A DNA stretch of 64,000 nt from Oscillospiraceae bacterium (GCA_012520505.1 JAAYOC010000021.1:1-64000); one strand, 5' to 3'. Positions 24,030 through 32,756 are shown, counted from the stretch's first letter. A program made the numbers and translations. The notes: a model not told the origin generated them from the sequence alone.

Positions 24030-24640
24030 AGTCAGAAAAACTGTATGAATCAATAACATTTATTGATGAAGATATAATTGAAGAAGCTGAAATGCAAATA
24101 GAACTAAATCGCAAAGGTAAAACGAAGAATAAGAAAAAGGATAAGGATAAGGAAAAGATTAAAACGAAGGTAATTTATAAAAAGTTAATTCCAATTGCAG
24201 CTTGTTTCGTTTTGCTTTTTGTAATAGCAATTCCACTTATTAATCAAAATTTAGGTTTAAAATCAAATGATTCCAAGTATGCGTTTTATGGTAGTAAAGG
24301 GAATTTATTCGACGGTTTTGGATCAGATATAGAGAAAAATAATGAAGCTGTTGAGGAAACTCCAAATATTTCTGAAAATGCAGGAGAAGGGGAAAACATA
24401 AAAGGTTTTAGTGAGCCAAGACCATTTGATTTTTTTGTAAATGAAGTAGATAAATATTACTCCTCTGCCGAAGAAGCTCAAAAAGATTATGAAAAAAGCA
24501 ATTGGGTTGTTACAAAGTACGGTGGAGAAAAATATGTAGTACTTGAAATGCCAATAGAAGATGGCGGGAAAAAGACAGTTTATTATTTAATCGAGACAGA
24601 TGGCAAGTTCAGAGAAGTTGTTGATGTTGAAAAACCGTAA
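24026..24640 (+). CDS. Probable cognate anti-sigma factor
   Basis: A 204-residue protein with a charged N-terminal cytoplasmic part (MKSEKLYESITFIDEDIIEE, then a Lys/Asp-rich linker), one TM helix (LIPIAACFVLLFVIAIPLI, residues ~55-73) and an extracytoplasmic domain of ~130 residues. No zinc-type HxxxCxxC motif is present. Position directly after an overlapping ECF sigma gene, and this topology, are the grounds for the anti-sigma call; the family itself is not one I recognise. A strong terminator follows. Confidence 0.65.
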   Translation: MKSEKLYESITFIDEDIIEEAEMQIELNRKGKTKNKKKDKDKEKIKTKVIYKKLIPIAACFVLLFVIAIPLINQNLGLKSNDSKYAFYGSKGNLFDGFGSDIEKNNEAVEETPNISENAGEGENIKGFSEPRPFDFFVNEVDKYYSSAEEAQKDYEKSNWVVTKYGGEKYVVLEMPIEDGGKKTVYYLIETDGKFREVVDVEKP

Positions 24641-24668
24641 ATAAAAGAAATTTTTATATTTTTAATTG

Positions 24669-24702
24669 AAAAAGACGCTTCATTTTGAAGCGTCTTTTTT
24701 GT
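24669..24702 (+). terminator. Terminator of the sigma operon
   Basis: AAAAAGACGCTTCA / TGAAGCGTCTTTTTT stem with TT loop and a long T run. Confidence 0.92.
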
Positions 24703-24850
24703 TTTTTTATCTTCTTTTCATTTCGTTTTTTTCCCTCTTTTTTTATTCCTTTTTGTTTTTTGTTCTTTGTTTCTCTTTTGTTTCTTTGTTCTTTTTTGTT
24801 TTCTTTGTTTTCCTTTCGTTTTTCTTTGTTTTTTCGATTTCTTTCTATAT
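24700..24850. repeat. Pyrimidine-only tract with short repeats
   Basis: About 150 bases almost entirely T and C with occasional G (units like CTTTGTTTTC, TTTTTGTTC, period near 10). It fills the gap between the sigma operon and the convergent deacetylase gene. The 78-residue ORF called here is Phe/Ser low complexity and is not believed. Confidence 0.85.
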
Positions 24851-24870
24851 ATGTTATCTAAAACTATCTA

Positions 24871-26337
24871 CTAATTGTTGGTTGCAGCCTTCGTATTTGT
24901 AGCTTCTGAACTAGGAACTTCAGTGTTTTCAATTGCCGGTTTTTCTTGTCTTATATAAACTTTTCCGGGTTCTAGTTTGTCGCCGGAACTTTCTATGAGT
25001 TCTGTTATTGTTACCAGCTGATATCCATCAGCAATTAATTTTGGAATGACTTTTTCCATAGCTTCCACAGTAGTTCCATAAAGATCGTGACAAAGAATTA
25101 TTGCGCCATCGGAAGCATTATTTGTAATTTCTCTATAAATTGCATTAGCATTTTTAGTTTTCCAGTCTAAAGTATCAATAGACCACATGACAAAAGAAAC
25201 ATTAAGATTTTTTCCTATATTTATTATTTTGCTGTTATAAGAACCGTAAGGCGGTCTGACAAGAAGACAGTCCTTACCCGTAACATCATATATTTTGGCT
25301 CTCGTCATCATAATTTGGTCTGTAATTTCTTTTTCTGAGAGGTTTGTAAGCTTACGGTGGTTCCAGCTGTGATTACCTATTTCGTGCCCTTCATTTGCTA
25401 TTCTTATCAGTGTATCTTTTCTTCCTTCAATAAGGTTTCCAAGTACAAAAAAGGTCCCTTTGCCACCATGCATTTTAAAAATATCAAGTATTTTTTCCGT
25501 ATGTATACTCGGACCATCGTCGAAAGTCAACGCAATTCTTCGACTTCCGGCAGGAATAGGCTGTTTAGGAGTATCTTTATTTGGTAAAGGTTCCTCAGAT
25601 GGTTTGTCTATAATTTTTTCATTTTTCGATTTCAGGAAAGATTCGTTTAGAAGATCTGTAATATCACTGTATTTAAAAAATATTCTTTTTGTTCCTTCTG
25701 ACATAGTAAGATATTTACCGCGTTCCAGGATGATTTCAATTCCATCATTTGTCAGGATTATGTTATCAAGGAAGTTTTCATCAATGGTTTCAGTGTCAAC
25801 ACCGGCTTTTGCAGCTACCATTTCCTCAAAAGTTTTATAAGATCTGCTGTTAATAATATCTCTTGTTTTTAAAAGTTTTTTATTTTTTATATCGGCATTA
25901 AATGTTTTGATAATATCAATTGGATGTGCCATATGGGATGACAAAAATGCACCTTCCATTTCAATGCTGGCAATAGAGGCGCTAATGTTGTAGCTTTGGT
26001 ATGATACGGTTAATTCGGCAGAAGTTCCTTTACTGACTTTTGCTTCTGTAATGTATACGTTTGCTGTTTTTTTAATCCAAGCATTTATTTCTTTATCAAG
26101 AAATTTGTGATCTGTTTCAGGATAAAGAATTGCGATTGCAATTCTTGGATTTGCATAGATATAACTTGTTGTTGTACCGAATTCACGCACAGGAGATTCA
26201 AATTTATCAACATTACTTAGATATTCTTTTAATAATTCATCTCCGGTTTTGTTTGGTGGGTTGTTGTTTACACATCCGGTTAAAAATATTAAGACAAAAC
26301 ACAAAAGAATACTTATGATACTTACAAATCTTTTCAT
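24871..26337 (-). CDS. Polysaccharide (peptidoglycan) deacetylase, PdaC-like lipoprotein
   Basis: A 488-residue exported lipoprotein (lipobox LTGC near residue 22). Residues ~50-245 form a DUF4163/DUF3298-like domain, as in B. subtilis PdaC. Residues ~268-455 are a NodB deacetylase: RIALTFDDGPS (metal Asp), IGNHSWNHRKL (His ligands), RPPYGSYNS, SIDTLDW and ILCHDLY (catalytic His). It removes acetyl groups from wall glycans at the outer membrane face. A Glu/Pro/Ser/Thr tail with no structure ends the protein. It lies 19 bp after the acyl-CoA-ligase fusion gene and may be cotranscribed with it. Confidence 0.9.
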   Translation of the reverse strand: MKRFVSIISILLCFVLIFLTGCVNNNPPNKTGDELLKEYLSNVDKFESPVREFGTTTSYIYANPRIAIAILYPETDHKFLDKEINAWIKKTANVYITEAKVSKGTSAELTVSYQSYNISASIASIEMEGAFLSSHMAHPIDIIKTFNADIKNKKLLKTRDIINSRSYKTFEEMVAAKAGVDTETIDENFLDNIILTNDGIEIILERGKYLTMSEGTKRIFFKYSDITDLLNESFLKSKNEKIIDKPSEEPLPNKDTPKQPIPAGSRRIALTFDDGPSIHTEKILDIFKMHGGKGTFFVLGNLIEGRKDTLIRIANEGHEIGNHSWNHRKLTNLSEKEITDQIMMTRAKIYDVTGKDCLLVRPPYGSYNSKIINIGKNLNVSFVMWSIDTLDWKTKNANAIYREITNNASDGAIILCHDLYGTTVEAMEKVIPKLIADGYQLVTITELIESSGDKLEPGKVYIRQEKPAIENTEVPSSEATNTKAATNN

Positions 26338-26356
26338 AACGACTTCCCTTTAATTT

Positions 26357-28645
26357 TTAAAGTTTAGAACGGATAATCTTTCCGCTAGTAGTCTTTGGAA
26401 GCTCCTCATAAAATTCAATTACACGAGGATACTTGTATGGTGCAGTTTTTTTCTTTACATATTCTTGAATTTCTTTCTTTAAATTGTCTGAAGGTTCTGT
26501 TCCTTTTACGAGAACGATAGAAGCCTTAACAATTTGACCTCTTACTTCGTCCGGCACAGGAGATACCCCGCATTCTAAAACGTAAGGGAGCTCCATGATA
26601 ACATTTTCTATTTCGAAAGGTCCAATACGATATCCGGAAGATTTAATAAGGTCATCAGCACGTCCAACATACCAGAAGAACCCATCTTCATCTTTGAATG
26701 CTAAATCGCCGGTATGGTAGAGGCCACTGTGCCAAACTTCACCTGATTTTTCTGCACCTCTATAATAACACATAAAGAGACCACAAGGTGCATCTTTTTC
26801 TACGTTAACACAAATTTCACCTGTCTCACCCGGTTCAGCTTCATTGCCGTCGGAATCAATAAGACGAATATCATATATTGGAATTGGCTTGCCCATAGCA
26901 CCAATCTTGTGTTTAGCACCGGTGAGATTGCCTATCATAAGTGTACTTTCTGACTGACCAAAGCCTTCCATAATTTTGAGACCTGTGAGGCGCTCAAACT
27001 GGGTATAAACCTCCGGGTTTAAAGCTTCACCGGCTGTTGTTGCATGTTCAACAGAAGAAAGGTCATATTTAGCTAAATCTTCTTTTATCATCATTCTGTA
27101 CATTGTAGGCGGAGCACAGAATGTAGTTATATGATATTCCTTAAATAGTGGAAGTATATCATCTGCATGAAATCTATCAAAATCATATACGAAAGTTGCC
27201 GCTTCGGAGAGCCATTGACCATAAAGTTTGCCCCAGAGCGATTTAGCCCACCCTGTATCTGAAATTGTAAAATGAAGTCCATCAGGGTCAACACAATGCC
27301 AATATTTAGCAGTAATGAAATGTCCCAGAGGATATTTATAGCTGTGAAGTGCCATTTTAGGGTAGCCGGAAGTTCCTGAAGTAAAGAACATAAGCATTGG
27401 GTCATCGCCTTTTGGAGAGTTAGCTTTACGACTATATTCGTTTGAGAAAAGTTGCCATTCATTGCTGAAATTTCTCCAACCGTCAATATCAGCATTTACA
27501 ACAAGTTTAATTTCTAATGTTGGAGAGGTTTTAGCTGCAATGTCAACTTCATTTGGAACTCCGTCATCAGCAGTACAGAGGACCGCTTTGATGCCTGCTG
27601 CATTAAATCTATATTCGAAATCTTTATTTCTAAGTTGATTTGTTGCAGGGATTGCAATTGCACCAATTTTATGAAGACCTAAGATTGCAGGCCAGAATTC
27701 ATAATGACGTTTTAAAACGAGCATTACTTTATCGTGACGTTTAATTCCAAGACTGGTGAAATAGTTTGCTGTTTTGTTTGAAAGCTCCATCATTTCTTTG
27801 AATGTAAAACGTTTTTCATTTTTATTTACATCAAGATGAATCATTGCAAGTTTATCCGGTTTAGTTTTTGCAAGCTCATCAACTACATCAAAGGCAAAGT
27901 TAAACTTTTCTGTATTTTTAAAATCAACTTTTATAGGTGTGCGATTTTCATCTTTTTCAACTGAAACCCACTTTTTGTACACACGTTCTTTCTGTTCTTC
28001 ACCAATACGACGAGGAGTTTCGCCTTCAGTTGTCTGAACGGTTTGTAGTTCAGGTATAGGTTCACCAGCAGCATTTAAAACTATTGCATAAAAAAGACAG
28101 TTCTTACCTTCGGTCGCAATCATGCCATGGGGAGTGCTTGAGTCGTAATAAATTGTGTCACCGGCATGAAGAATTTCAATATGGTCGCCAACTTGAACTT
28201 TAAGCGCTCCTTCTATTACGATGTCAAGCTCTTGTCCCTTATGAGTTGTAAGTTCAATGTCACTATGTTGTGCTTTTTCAGAGTATTCAGCTTCAACATA
28301 AAGGGGATCAGAAATTCTGTTTTTGAAGGTTGCGGCTAGGCTATAATAAGTCATGCCATGTGCTTGCTGGATTTTTTGTCCTTCACCTTTACGAGTTAAT
28401 ACGAGTTTTGCAAGAGTAGGCGACTGACCTTCAATAATGTCAGTAACGTCTACTGAGAATGCTTGAGCACAACGGTAAAGAAAGGCAAAGTTCAAGTCTC
28501 GCTCACCATTTTCACAGGCGATGTATTCATTTTCTAAAACACCGGTTTGTTCAGCCATATAAGCTGTTGTAAAGTTTTCAATTTCGCGCAGTTCGCGTAT
28601 ACGCCCTGCTATTTCTTTGATTTTGAAATCAAGTTCTGTAATCAT
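26357..28645 (-). CDS. XRE-cupin-AMP-forming acyl-CoA ligase fusion
   Basis: Three parts in one 762-residue chain. Residues ~10-68 are an XRE helix-turn-helix (IRELREIENFTTAYMAEQTG; VLENEYIACENGERD). Residues ~120-195 are a cupin_2 (GQELDIVIEGALKVQVGD; TIYYDSSTPHGMIA). From ~225 to the end is an acetyl/medium-chain acyl-CoA-synthetase-type ligase: FTSGTSGYPK (P-loop), GFGQSEST, HTGDLAFKDEDGFFWYVGR and the terminal catalytic lysine in PKTTSGKIIR. The fused HTH-cupin looks like a ligand-sensing transcription factor. The acid substrate is unknown. SD AAAGGAGG. A T-box riboswitch controls the gene, which suggests a link to amino-acid-derived acids. Confidence 0.92.
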   Translation of the reverse strand: MITELDFKIKEIAGRIRELREIENFTTAYMAEQTGVLENEYIACENGERDLNFAFLYRCAQAFSVDVTDIIEGQSPTLAKLVLTRKGEGQKIQQAHGMTYYSLAATFKNRISDPLYVEAEYSEKAQHSDIELTTHKGQELDIVIEGALKVQVGDHIEILHAGDTIYYDSSTPHGMIATEGKNCLFYAIVLNAAGEPIPELQTVQTTEGETPRRIGEEQKERVYKKWVSVEKDENRTPIKVDFKNTEKFNFAFDVVDELAKTKPDKLAMIHLDVNKNEKRFTFKEMMELSNKTANYFTSLGIKRHDKVMLVLKRHYEFWPAILGLHKIGAIAIPATNQLRNKDFEYRFNAAGIKAVLCTADDGVPNEVDIAAKTSPTLEIKLVVNADIDGWRNFSNEWQLFSNEYSRKANSPKGDDPMLMFFTSGTSGYPKMALHSYKYPLGHFITAKYWHCVDPDGLHFTISDTGWAKSLWGKLYGQWLSEAATFVYDFDRFHADDILPLFKEYHITTFCAPPTMYRMMIKEDLAKYDLSSVEHATTAGEALNPEVYTQFERLTGLKIMEGFGQSESTLMIGNLTGAKHKIGAMGKPIPIYDIRLIDSDGNEAEPGETGEICVNVEKDAPCGLFMCYYRGAEKSGEVWHSGLYHTGDLAFKDEDGFFWYVGRADDLIKSSGYRIGPFEIENVIMELPYVLECGVSPVPDEVRGQIVKASIVLVKGTEPSDNLKKEIQEYVKKKTAPYKYPRVIEFYEELPKTTSGKIIRSKL

Positions 28646-28700
28646 GAGATCCTCCTTTTCGTTGCTTTAGAGAAGGCTAAATTTTAGATAAGGCTGAAAT

Positions 28701-28985
28701 AAAAAAGCTCGTCTCAAAGCATTTACTTTGAGACGAGCAACAAATCTAATTTGTACCCGCGGTACCACTCAAATTGCTAAATAAATTAGCCACTTCAAAC
28801 TCTAACAAGTTCTATGCACTTACGTAGCATGCACGAATGGGTTCTACTAAGTAAAACTTTTCTTCCCACCAGCTCGGGAGCTACAAACAAAAATTTCTTG
28901 TTATCGGTTTACACCATACACCGACTCTCTTAAAACAAGGGGAATTTTGTCCTCTCCGTCAAAGCTTTTGTATAAAATTGTATGT
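28701..28985 (-). promoter_or_regulatory. T-box riboswitch upstream of the XRE-cupin-ligase gene
   Basis: On the minus strand the leader has an AGAGAGTCGGTG Stem I element, the T-box sequence TGGTACCGCGG (plus coordinates ~28758-28768) and a terminator hairpin GCTCGTCTCAAAG / CTTTGAGACGAGC followed by TTTTTT (28701-28738), 56 bp before the ATG. Aligning its Stem I base (GTA-G-CTCC) with the Cys T-box in this window (TGC-G-CTCG) gives GTA (Val) as a candidate specifier. The specifier assignment is uncertain. Confidence 0.9.
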
Positions 28986-28989
28986 TAAA

Positions 28990-29018
28990 TTTATACACTA
29001 AAAAAAATATTAAGTCAA
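28990..29018 (-). promoter_or_regulatory. Promoter of the T-box transcript
   Basis: Minus strand TTGACT (29013-29018), 17-bp spacer, TATAAA (28990-28995). Confidence 0.8.
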
Positions 29019-29079
29019 GTTCTTTTTAAAAAGTATATACATATAAGGATTAATTTCAAGGTCAAAATAATAAAAACAC

Positions 29080-29108
29080 TTGCTTTTTAACAACCTTTTT
29101 GCTAGACT
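29080..29108 (+). promoter_or_regulatory. Promoter of rpmB
   Basis: TTGCTT, 17-bp spacer, TAGACT; about 55 bp before the rpmB ATG. Confidence 0.55.
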
Positions 29109-29163
29109 AACTCTGTTACTTTACTATTGGCGTGGCCTGTATATGAAAAGGAGGTGCCGAAAC

Positions 29164-29349
29164 ATGGCAAAATGTGAATATTGTGGTAAAAGTGTATCCT
29201 TCGGTATCGCGGTTTCTCACTCACATAGACGTTCAAATAAAATATGGAAACCTAATGTAAAAAGAGTAAAAGCTGTTGTAGACGGAACTCCAAAAAGAGT
29301 ATATGTGTGCACACGTTGTCTTCGCTCAGGAAAAGTTCAACGTCCATAA
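29164..29349 (+). CDS. rpmB: 50S ribosomal protein L28 (zinc-binding form)
   Basis: The ATG at 29164 follows AAAAGGAGGTG; the longer track ORF adds unrelated upstream sequence. The 61-residue product MAKCEYCGKSVSFG... with CEYC and CTRC pairs is the C+ (zinc ribbon) form of L28, a large-subunit protein. It is monocistronic; a hairpin and a tRNA gene follow. Confidence 0.95.
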   Translation: MAKCEYCGKSVSFGIAVSHSHRRSNKIWKPNVKRVKAVVDGTPKRVYVCTRCLRSGKVQRP

Positions 29350-29359
29350 TCAGTAGACA

Positions 29360-29382
29360 AAGGAGTTGCGATGCAACTCCTT
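29360..29382 (+). terminator. Hairpin between rpmB and tRNA-Gln
   Basis: Perfect 10-bp stem AAGGAGTTGC / GCAACTCCTT with GAT loop. Only TTAAATA follows, so it may be a weak terminator or a processing structure, with the tRNA partly co-transcribed. Confidence 0.5.
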
Positions 29383-29388
29383 AAATAC

Positions 29389-29462
29389 AGCGGAATAGTG
29401 TAACGGTAACACGACTGACTCTGACTCAGTTATTTGGGGTTCGAATCCCTATTCCGCTGCCA
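29389..29462 (+). tRNA. tRNA-Gln (anticodon CTG), CCA encoded
   Basis: Full cloverleaf: acceptor AGCGGAA / TTCCGCT, D arm GTGTAACGGTAACAC, anticodon stem ACTGA / TCAGT with loop CTCTGAC (anticodon CTG, reads CAG), T loop TTCGAAT, discriminator G, then encoded CCA. Confidence 0.96.
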
Positions 29463-29464
29463 GA

Positions 29465-29503
29465 GAAAACAGAACAATCCCGTTTTGGGGTTGTTCTGTT
29501 TTC
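29465..29503 (+). terminator. Terminator after tRNA-Gln
   Basis: GAAAACAGAACAATCCC / GGGGTTGTTCTGTTTTC stem, short loop. From here to the recA promoter (29504-29639) is T-rich sequence with no gene that I can support. Confidence 0.85.
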
Positions 29504-29639
29504 AAATGTTAGTTGTTCGTTTTGTTGGTGACAGTTATTTTTGTTTGGTTATTTTTTTTAGACGAGTGTCTTTTATTTTGTGTTTTTTTACCTTTTGTCC
29601 GCTTTTTCGTACCTTTCGTACTCACTTTCTAAAATAGGG

Positions 29640-29691
29640 TTGACCTGTCAGATTTTATAGTCTATAATAATCCCAGGCGAACATTTGTGCG
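29640..29691 (+). promoter_or_regulatory. recA promoter with LexA (SOS) box
   Basis: TTGACC, 17-bp spacer, TATAAT (29663-29668). Just downstream is CGAACATTTGTGCG (29678-29691), one base from the Firmicutes LexA/DinR consensus CGAACNNNNGTTCG. Binding there would block transcription. Confidence 0.8.
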
Positions 29692-29711
29692 AACAAAAAG
29701 GAGGAGTTTGT

Positions 29712-30848
29712 TTGTCAGATAAAAGTAAAGCTTTAGAAACAGCAATAGCTAAAATAGAAAGACAATATGGTAAAGGGGCAATTATGCGCCTTGGACAAAA
29801 CCAGGGAATGAATATTGAAGCAATTTCAACCGGTTCGTTCACCCTTGACATTGCTACCGGTATTGGCGGTCTTCCAAGGGGAAGAATTGTTGAAATTTAC
29901 GGACCGGAAGCATCCGGTAAGACAACTCTTGCTCTTCATGCAGTGGCTGAAGCACAAAAGGCAGGTGGCGAAGCGGCGTTTATTGATGCTGAACATGCAC
30001 TTGATCCTGTTTATGCAACAAATCTTGGTGTTGATGTTGACTCTTTGCTTGTTGCTCAGCCGGATAATGGTGAACAGGCACTTGAAATTGCAGAATCACT
30101 TGTTCGTTCCGGTGCAATTGACATATTAGTTGTTGACTCGGTTGCAGCGCTTGTTCCACGTGCAGAAATTGAAGGTGAAATGGGAGATCCGCATGTTGGT
30201 CTTCATGCAAGACTTATGTCACAAGCACTTAGAAAACTTGCGGGTGCTGTTGCAAAATCGAACTGCATTATTGTTTTTATCAATCAACTTCGTGAAAAAG
30301 TTGGTGTAATGTATGGAAATCCGGAAGTAACAACCGGTGGTCGTGCACTTAAATTTTATGCATCAATGAGAATTGATGTTCGTCGTATTGAGCAGCTTAA
30401 AGGATCGGGTAATGAATTTATAGGTTCAAGAACTCGCGCAAAAGTTGTAAAAAATAAAGTTGCTCCTCCATTTAAAGAAGCAGAATTTGATATTATTTAT
30501 GGTCGAGGAATCGCTAAAGAAGGAGAAATTCTTGATGCCGCAGTAAATCTTGACATTATAAATAAGAGTGGTGCTTGGTTCTCATATGGAGATCAAAGAC
30601 TTGGTCAAGGTAGAGAAAACGTTAAACAATATCTACTTGATAATCCTGATTTTATGGCTGAAATTGAGACTAAAGTACAGGCTAATATTTCTGAGCTTTC
30701 CAATCAAATGAAGGCTGCTTACAGAGGTGGAAGGGTAAATACTGAACCAACAGAAGCAGATTCTACTGAAGAAATGCCGGTTGCAGTGGATAAACCTACA
30801 ACTGCTGCCGCTGCTAAGGCAAAGCTTGATATAACGGTAGATGATTAA
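29712..30848 (+). CDS. recA: Recombinase RecA
   Basis: Strand-exchange and LexA-coprotease ATPase. I choose the TTG at 29712 ([12 protein letters not shown]), seven bases after AAGGAGG; the track start at 29685 overlaps the LexA box. Walker [13 protein letters not shown] is near residue 65, Walker [11 protein letters not shown] near 140, and the L2-type [20 protein letters not shown] near 195. At 378 residues the C-terminal tail is somewhat long and Ala/Glu-rich. The RecX gene follows after two bases. Confidence 0.97.
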   Translation: MSDKSKALETAIAKIERQYGKGAIMRLGQNQGMNIEAISTGSFTLDIATGIGGLPRGRIVEIYGPEASGKTTLALHAVAEAQKAGGEAAFIDAEHALDPVYATNLGVDVDSLLVAQPDNGEQALEIAESLVRSGAIDILVVDSVAALVPRAEIEGEMGDPHVGLHARLMSQALRKLAGAVAKSNCIIVFINQLREKVGVMYGNPEVTTGGRALKFYASMRIDVRRIEQLKGSGNEFIGSRTRAKVVKNKVAPPFKEAEFDIIYGRGIAKEGEILDAAVNLDIINKSGAWFSYGDQRLGQGRENVKQYLLDNPDFMAEIETKVQANISELSNQMKAAYRGGRVNTEPTEADSTEEMPVAVDKPTTAAAAKAKLDITVDD

Positions 30849-30850
30849 AA

Positions 30851-31468
30851 ATGAAATTAACCGCAAAACAGGGTAGAGGTAGCAAGGTGCATCTTTCAAT
30901 TGATGGTGAATATGTTGTTACCACAAGTGTAAATTTTTGGTATTCTTTGGGTATCCCTGTTGAAACTGAAATTACAGAGGAAGAGTGGGAAGCTCTCCTT
31001 AGTAAAATTAATTATCAGAAGCTTTATTCAAGAGCTCTTGATAGTCTTTCAATCAGAGACCATTCTAAAAAGGAATTGACAGATAAGTTAATTAAAAAAT
31101 TTGGCTTTGAGGTTAAAGAAGATATTGCTCTTATCATTGATGAGCTTGTTGAGAAAGGTCTTCTTGATGATGAACGGTTTGCCCATGCTTATGCGGAAGA
31201 ATTGATTAAAAGAAAACATGCAAGTCCGGCAGGTCTTAGGGCAGCACTTTCTGCTAAGGGTATATCAAGAGATATTATTTCATCGGTTTTGGAAGATGTG
31301 AATATAGATACAAAGGCTACAATTAACGAGCTCCTTGATACTAAATATCACTCAAGAGATTTGATGAATGAAACTCAGAAAACTAAAGTTTTTAATGCAC
31401 TTGTGCGTCTTGGGTTTTCATACAACGATATTAAATCAGTTTTTTATGATAGAACAAAAGAAATATAA
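30851..31468 (+). CDS. recX: Regulatory protein RecX
   Basis: RecX modulates RecA filaments. The 205-residue protein has the three-repeat helical RecX layout, with RALDSLSIRDHSKKELTDKL and ELVEKGLLDDERFAHAYAEE as the most typical segments. It begins two bases after the recA stop, without a strong SD, so is probably translated by coupling. A terminator closes the SOS operon. Confidence 0.93.
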   Translation: MKLTAKQGRGSKVHLSIDGEYVVTTSVNFWYSLGIPVETEITEEEWEALLSKINYQKLYSRALDSLSIRDHSKKELTDKLIKKFGFEVKEDIALIIDELVEKGLLDDERFAHAYAEELIKRKHASPAGLRAALSAKGISRDIISSVLEDVNIDTKATINELLDTKYHSRDLMNETQKTKVFNALVRLGFSYNDIKSVFYDRTKEI

Positions 31469-31487
31469 ATAATAGAAAATAAATAGT

Positions 31488-31521
31488 AAAAATCCGTTGT
31501 AAAAAATACAACGGATTTTTA
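31488..31521 (+). terminator. Terminator of recA-recX
   Basis: AAAAATCCGTTGT / ACAACGGATTTTT stem, AAAAAAT loop, T run. Confidence 0.9.
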
Positions 31522-31629
31522 AATTGCAATTTATTGTTACTTAAAATAGGTAAAGATTGAGTCGAATATTTAGACAGTTTAAGTTAATTTTAAGGTCAAA
31601 ATAGGATAGTGAACACGTGCGTTGCCGTG

Positions 31630-31658
31630 TTGAAAATATACATACAATGTGATATAGT
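31630..31658 (+). promoter_or_regulatory. Promoter of pgsA
   Basis: TTGAAA, 17-bp spacer, TATAGT, about 30 bp before the pgsA start. Confidence 0.65.
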
Positions 31659-31687
31659 TAAAAAAATAATTTTGATGGAGAATTTTT

Positions 31688-32248
31688 ATGAATATACCTA
31701 ACCAATTGACTATTGCAAGAATGATTATTACCCCAGTTTTTCTTGCAGTTTTTACAATCCCGTCTATTCCTTATAACTATGCAATTGCAATGTTATTGTT
31801 TATTATTGGCTCACTTACAGACCTCTTTGATGGAATAATTGCCAGAAAGCGTAACCTTGTTACGAATTTTGGTAAGTTTGCAGATCCACTTGCTGATAAA
31901 ATACTTACAACTTCTGCACTTTTAGGCTTTATGGCACTTGGTTATTGTAATGTGTGGGTAGTTTTTCTTGTGCTCTTCAGAGAGTTTGCAATAAGCTCAA
32001 TGCGACTTATAGCGGCTGCTGAAGGTCTTGTAATTCCTGCTAACATATGGGGTAAGGTTAAGACAACGTTTCAAATGGTTGCCACCATTGCAATTATGCT
32101 TGGTCTTGTTTTGGTTGGGGATTTCGGTATAGAACTTCCGCTTCATTTTGTTGCAGATATACTGTTTTGGATTATTGCAGTACTCACAATAGTTTCCGGT
32201 GTTGTGTATGTAAAAGACGGTGTAAAAGTAATTGACTTTTCAAAATAA
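31688..32248 (+). CDS. pgsA: CDP-diacylglycerol-glycerol-3-phosphate 3-phosphatidyltransferase
   Basis: Commits CDP-diacylglycerol to phosphatidylglycerol synthesis, the lipid Lgt uses as donor. The CDP-alcohol phosphotransferase motif DG..AR...G..D...D is visible as DLFDGIIARKRNLVTNFGKF then ADPLADK (residues ~40-65). The 186-residue protein has about five TM helices. A promoter for the cysteine T-box transcript lies in its last codons. Confidence 0.95.
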   Translation: MNIPNQLTIARMIITPVFLAVFTIPSIPYNYAIAMLLFIIGSLTDLFDGIIARKRNLVTNFGKFADPLADKILTTSALLGFMALGYCNVWVVFLVLFREFAISSMRLIAAAEGLVIPANIWGKVKTTFQMVATIAIMLGLVLVGDFGIELPLHFVADILFWIIAVLTIVSGVVYVKDGVKVIDFSK

Positions 32249-32259
32249 ATTGATATTAT
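32232..32259 (+). promoter_or_regulatory. Promoter of the Cys T-box/cysE-cysS transcript
   Basis: TTGACT, 16-bp spacer, TATTAT; the -35 lies inside the end of pgsA. Confidence 0.6.
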
Positions 32260-32279
32260 AGTAATACATTTGAATACGG

Positions 32280-32472
32280 CGTTGAACGAGAAGAGTAGTA
32301 GACAAGTAAAGTGCAAAAGAGAGATGGGGTCACCGGCTGAAAGCCCTGTTGGTAGTTTCGCCTATGAAGTGCGCTCGGGAGTCACTTTTTAAAAAGAGAA
32401 ATAAATGCGGAGTGGAACCGCGGGAACTTGATTTTCGCCTCCGTCACCTTGTTGGTGACGGAGGATATTTTT
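32280..32472 (+). promoter_or_regulatory. Cysteine T-box riboswitch
   Basis: Stem I with AGAGAGATGGGG, specifier TGC (32370-32372) in GAAGTGCGCTC, T-box GTGGAACCGCGGG near 32411, and a terminator CCTCCGTCACC / GGTGACGGAGG plus T run (32438-32472). Uncharged tRNA-Cys would favour antitermination into cysE-cysS. Confidence 0.9.
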
Positions 32473-32475
32473 TAG

Positions 32476-32756
32476 TAAGTGTTCTGTTGAAGAATTAGCA
32501 GATGTTATATTGAAAAATTAATAGGTATCATATTAGAAGATTTAATAAATTGGTAAATATTATATTGAAAATAATATGCTTTAGGATTAAGATTTTGATA
32601 TAAGATATAAAATATTTTTTAAATAAAAAGTCTTGTATAGAAACTTCAGATAGAAATAGAAAGTTTTAAAAAACAGACGGTTTGAACGAGCGGTATAGAT
32701 AAAAAATTTTTAAAGGTAGTAGGTTTTAAAACGTAAGTTTTAGGAAGAGGAAGATT
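32476..32756. other. AT-rich spacer with decayed repeats
   Basis: About 280 bp between the T-box terminator and cysE. It contains imperfect repeats such as GATGTTATATTGAAAA, GGTATCATATTAGAAG and AATATTATATTGAAAA. I see no gene. Confidence 0.6.

Noticed and set aside
24666-24902. 78-residue Phe/Ser-rich ORF
   Set aside because: It lies in the pyrimidine tract and has no SD or recognisable structure.
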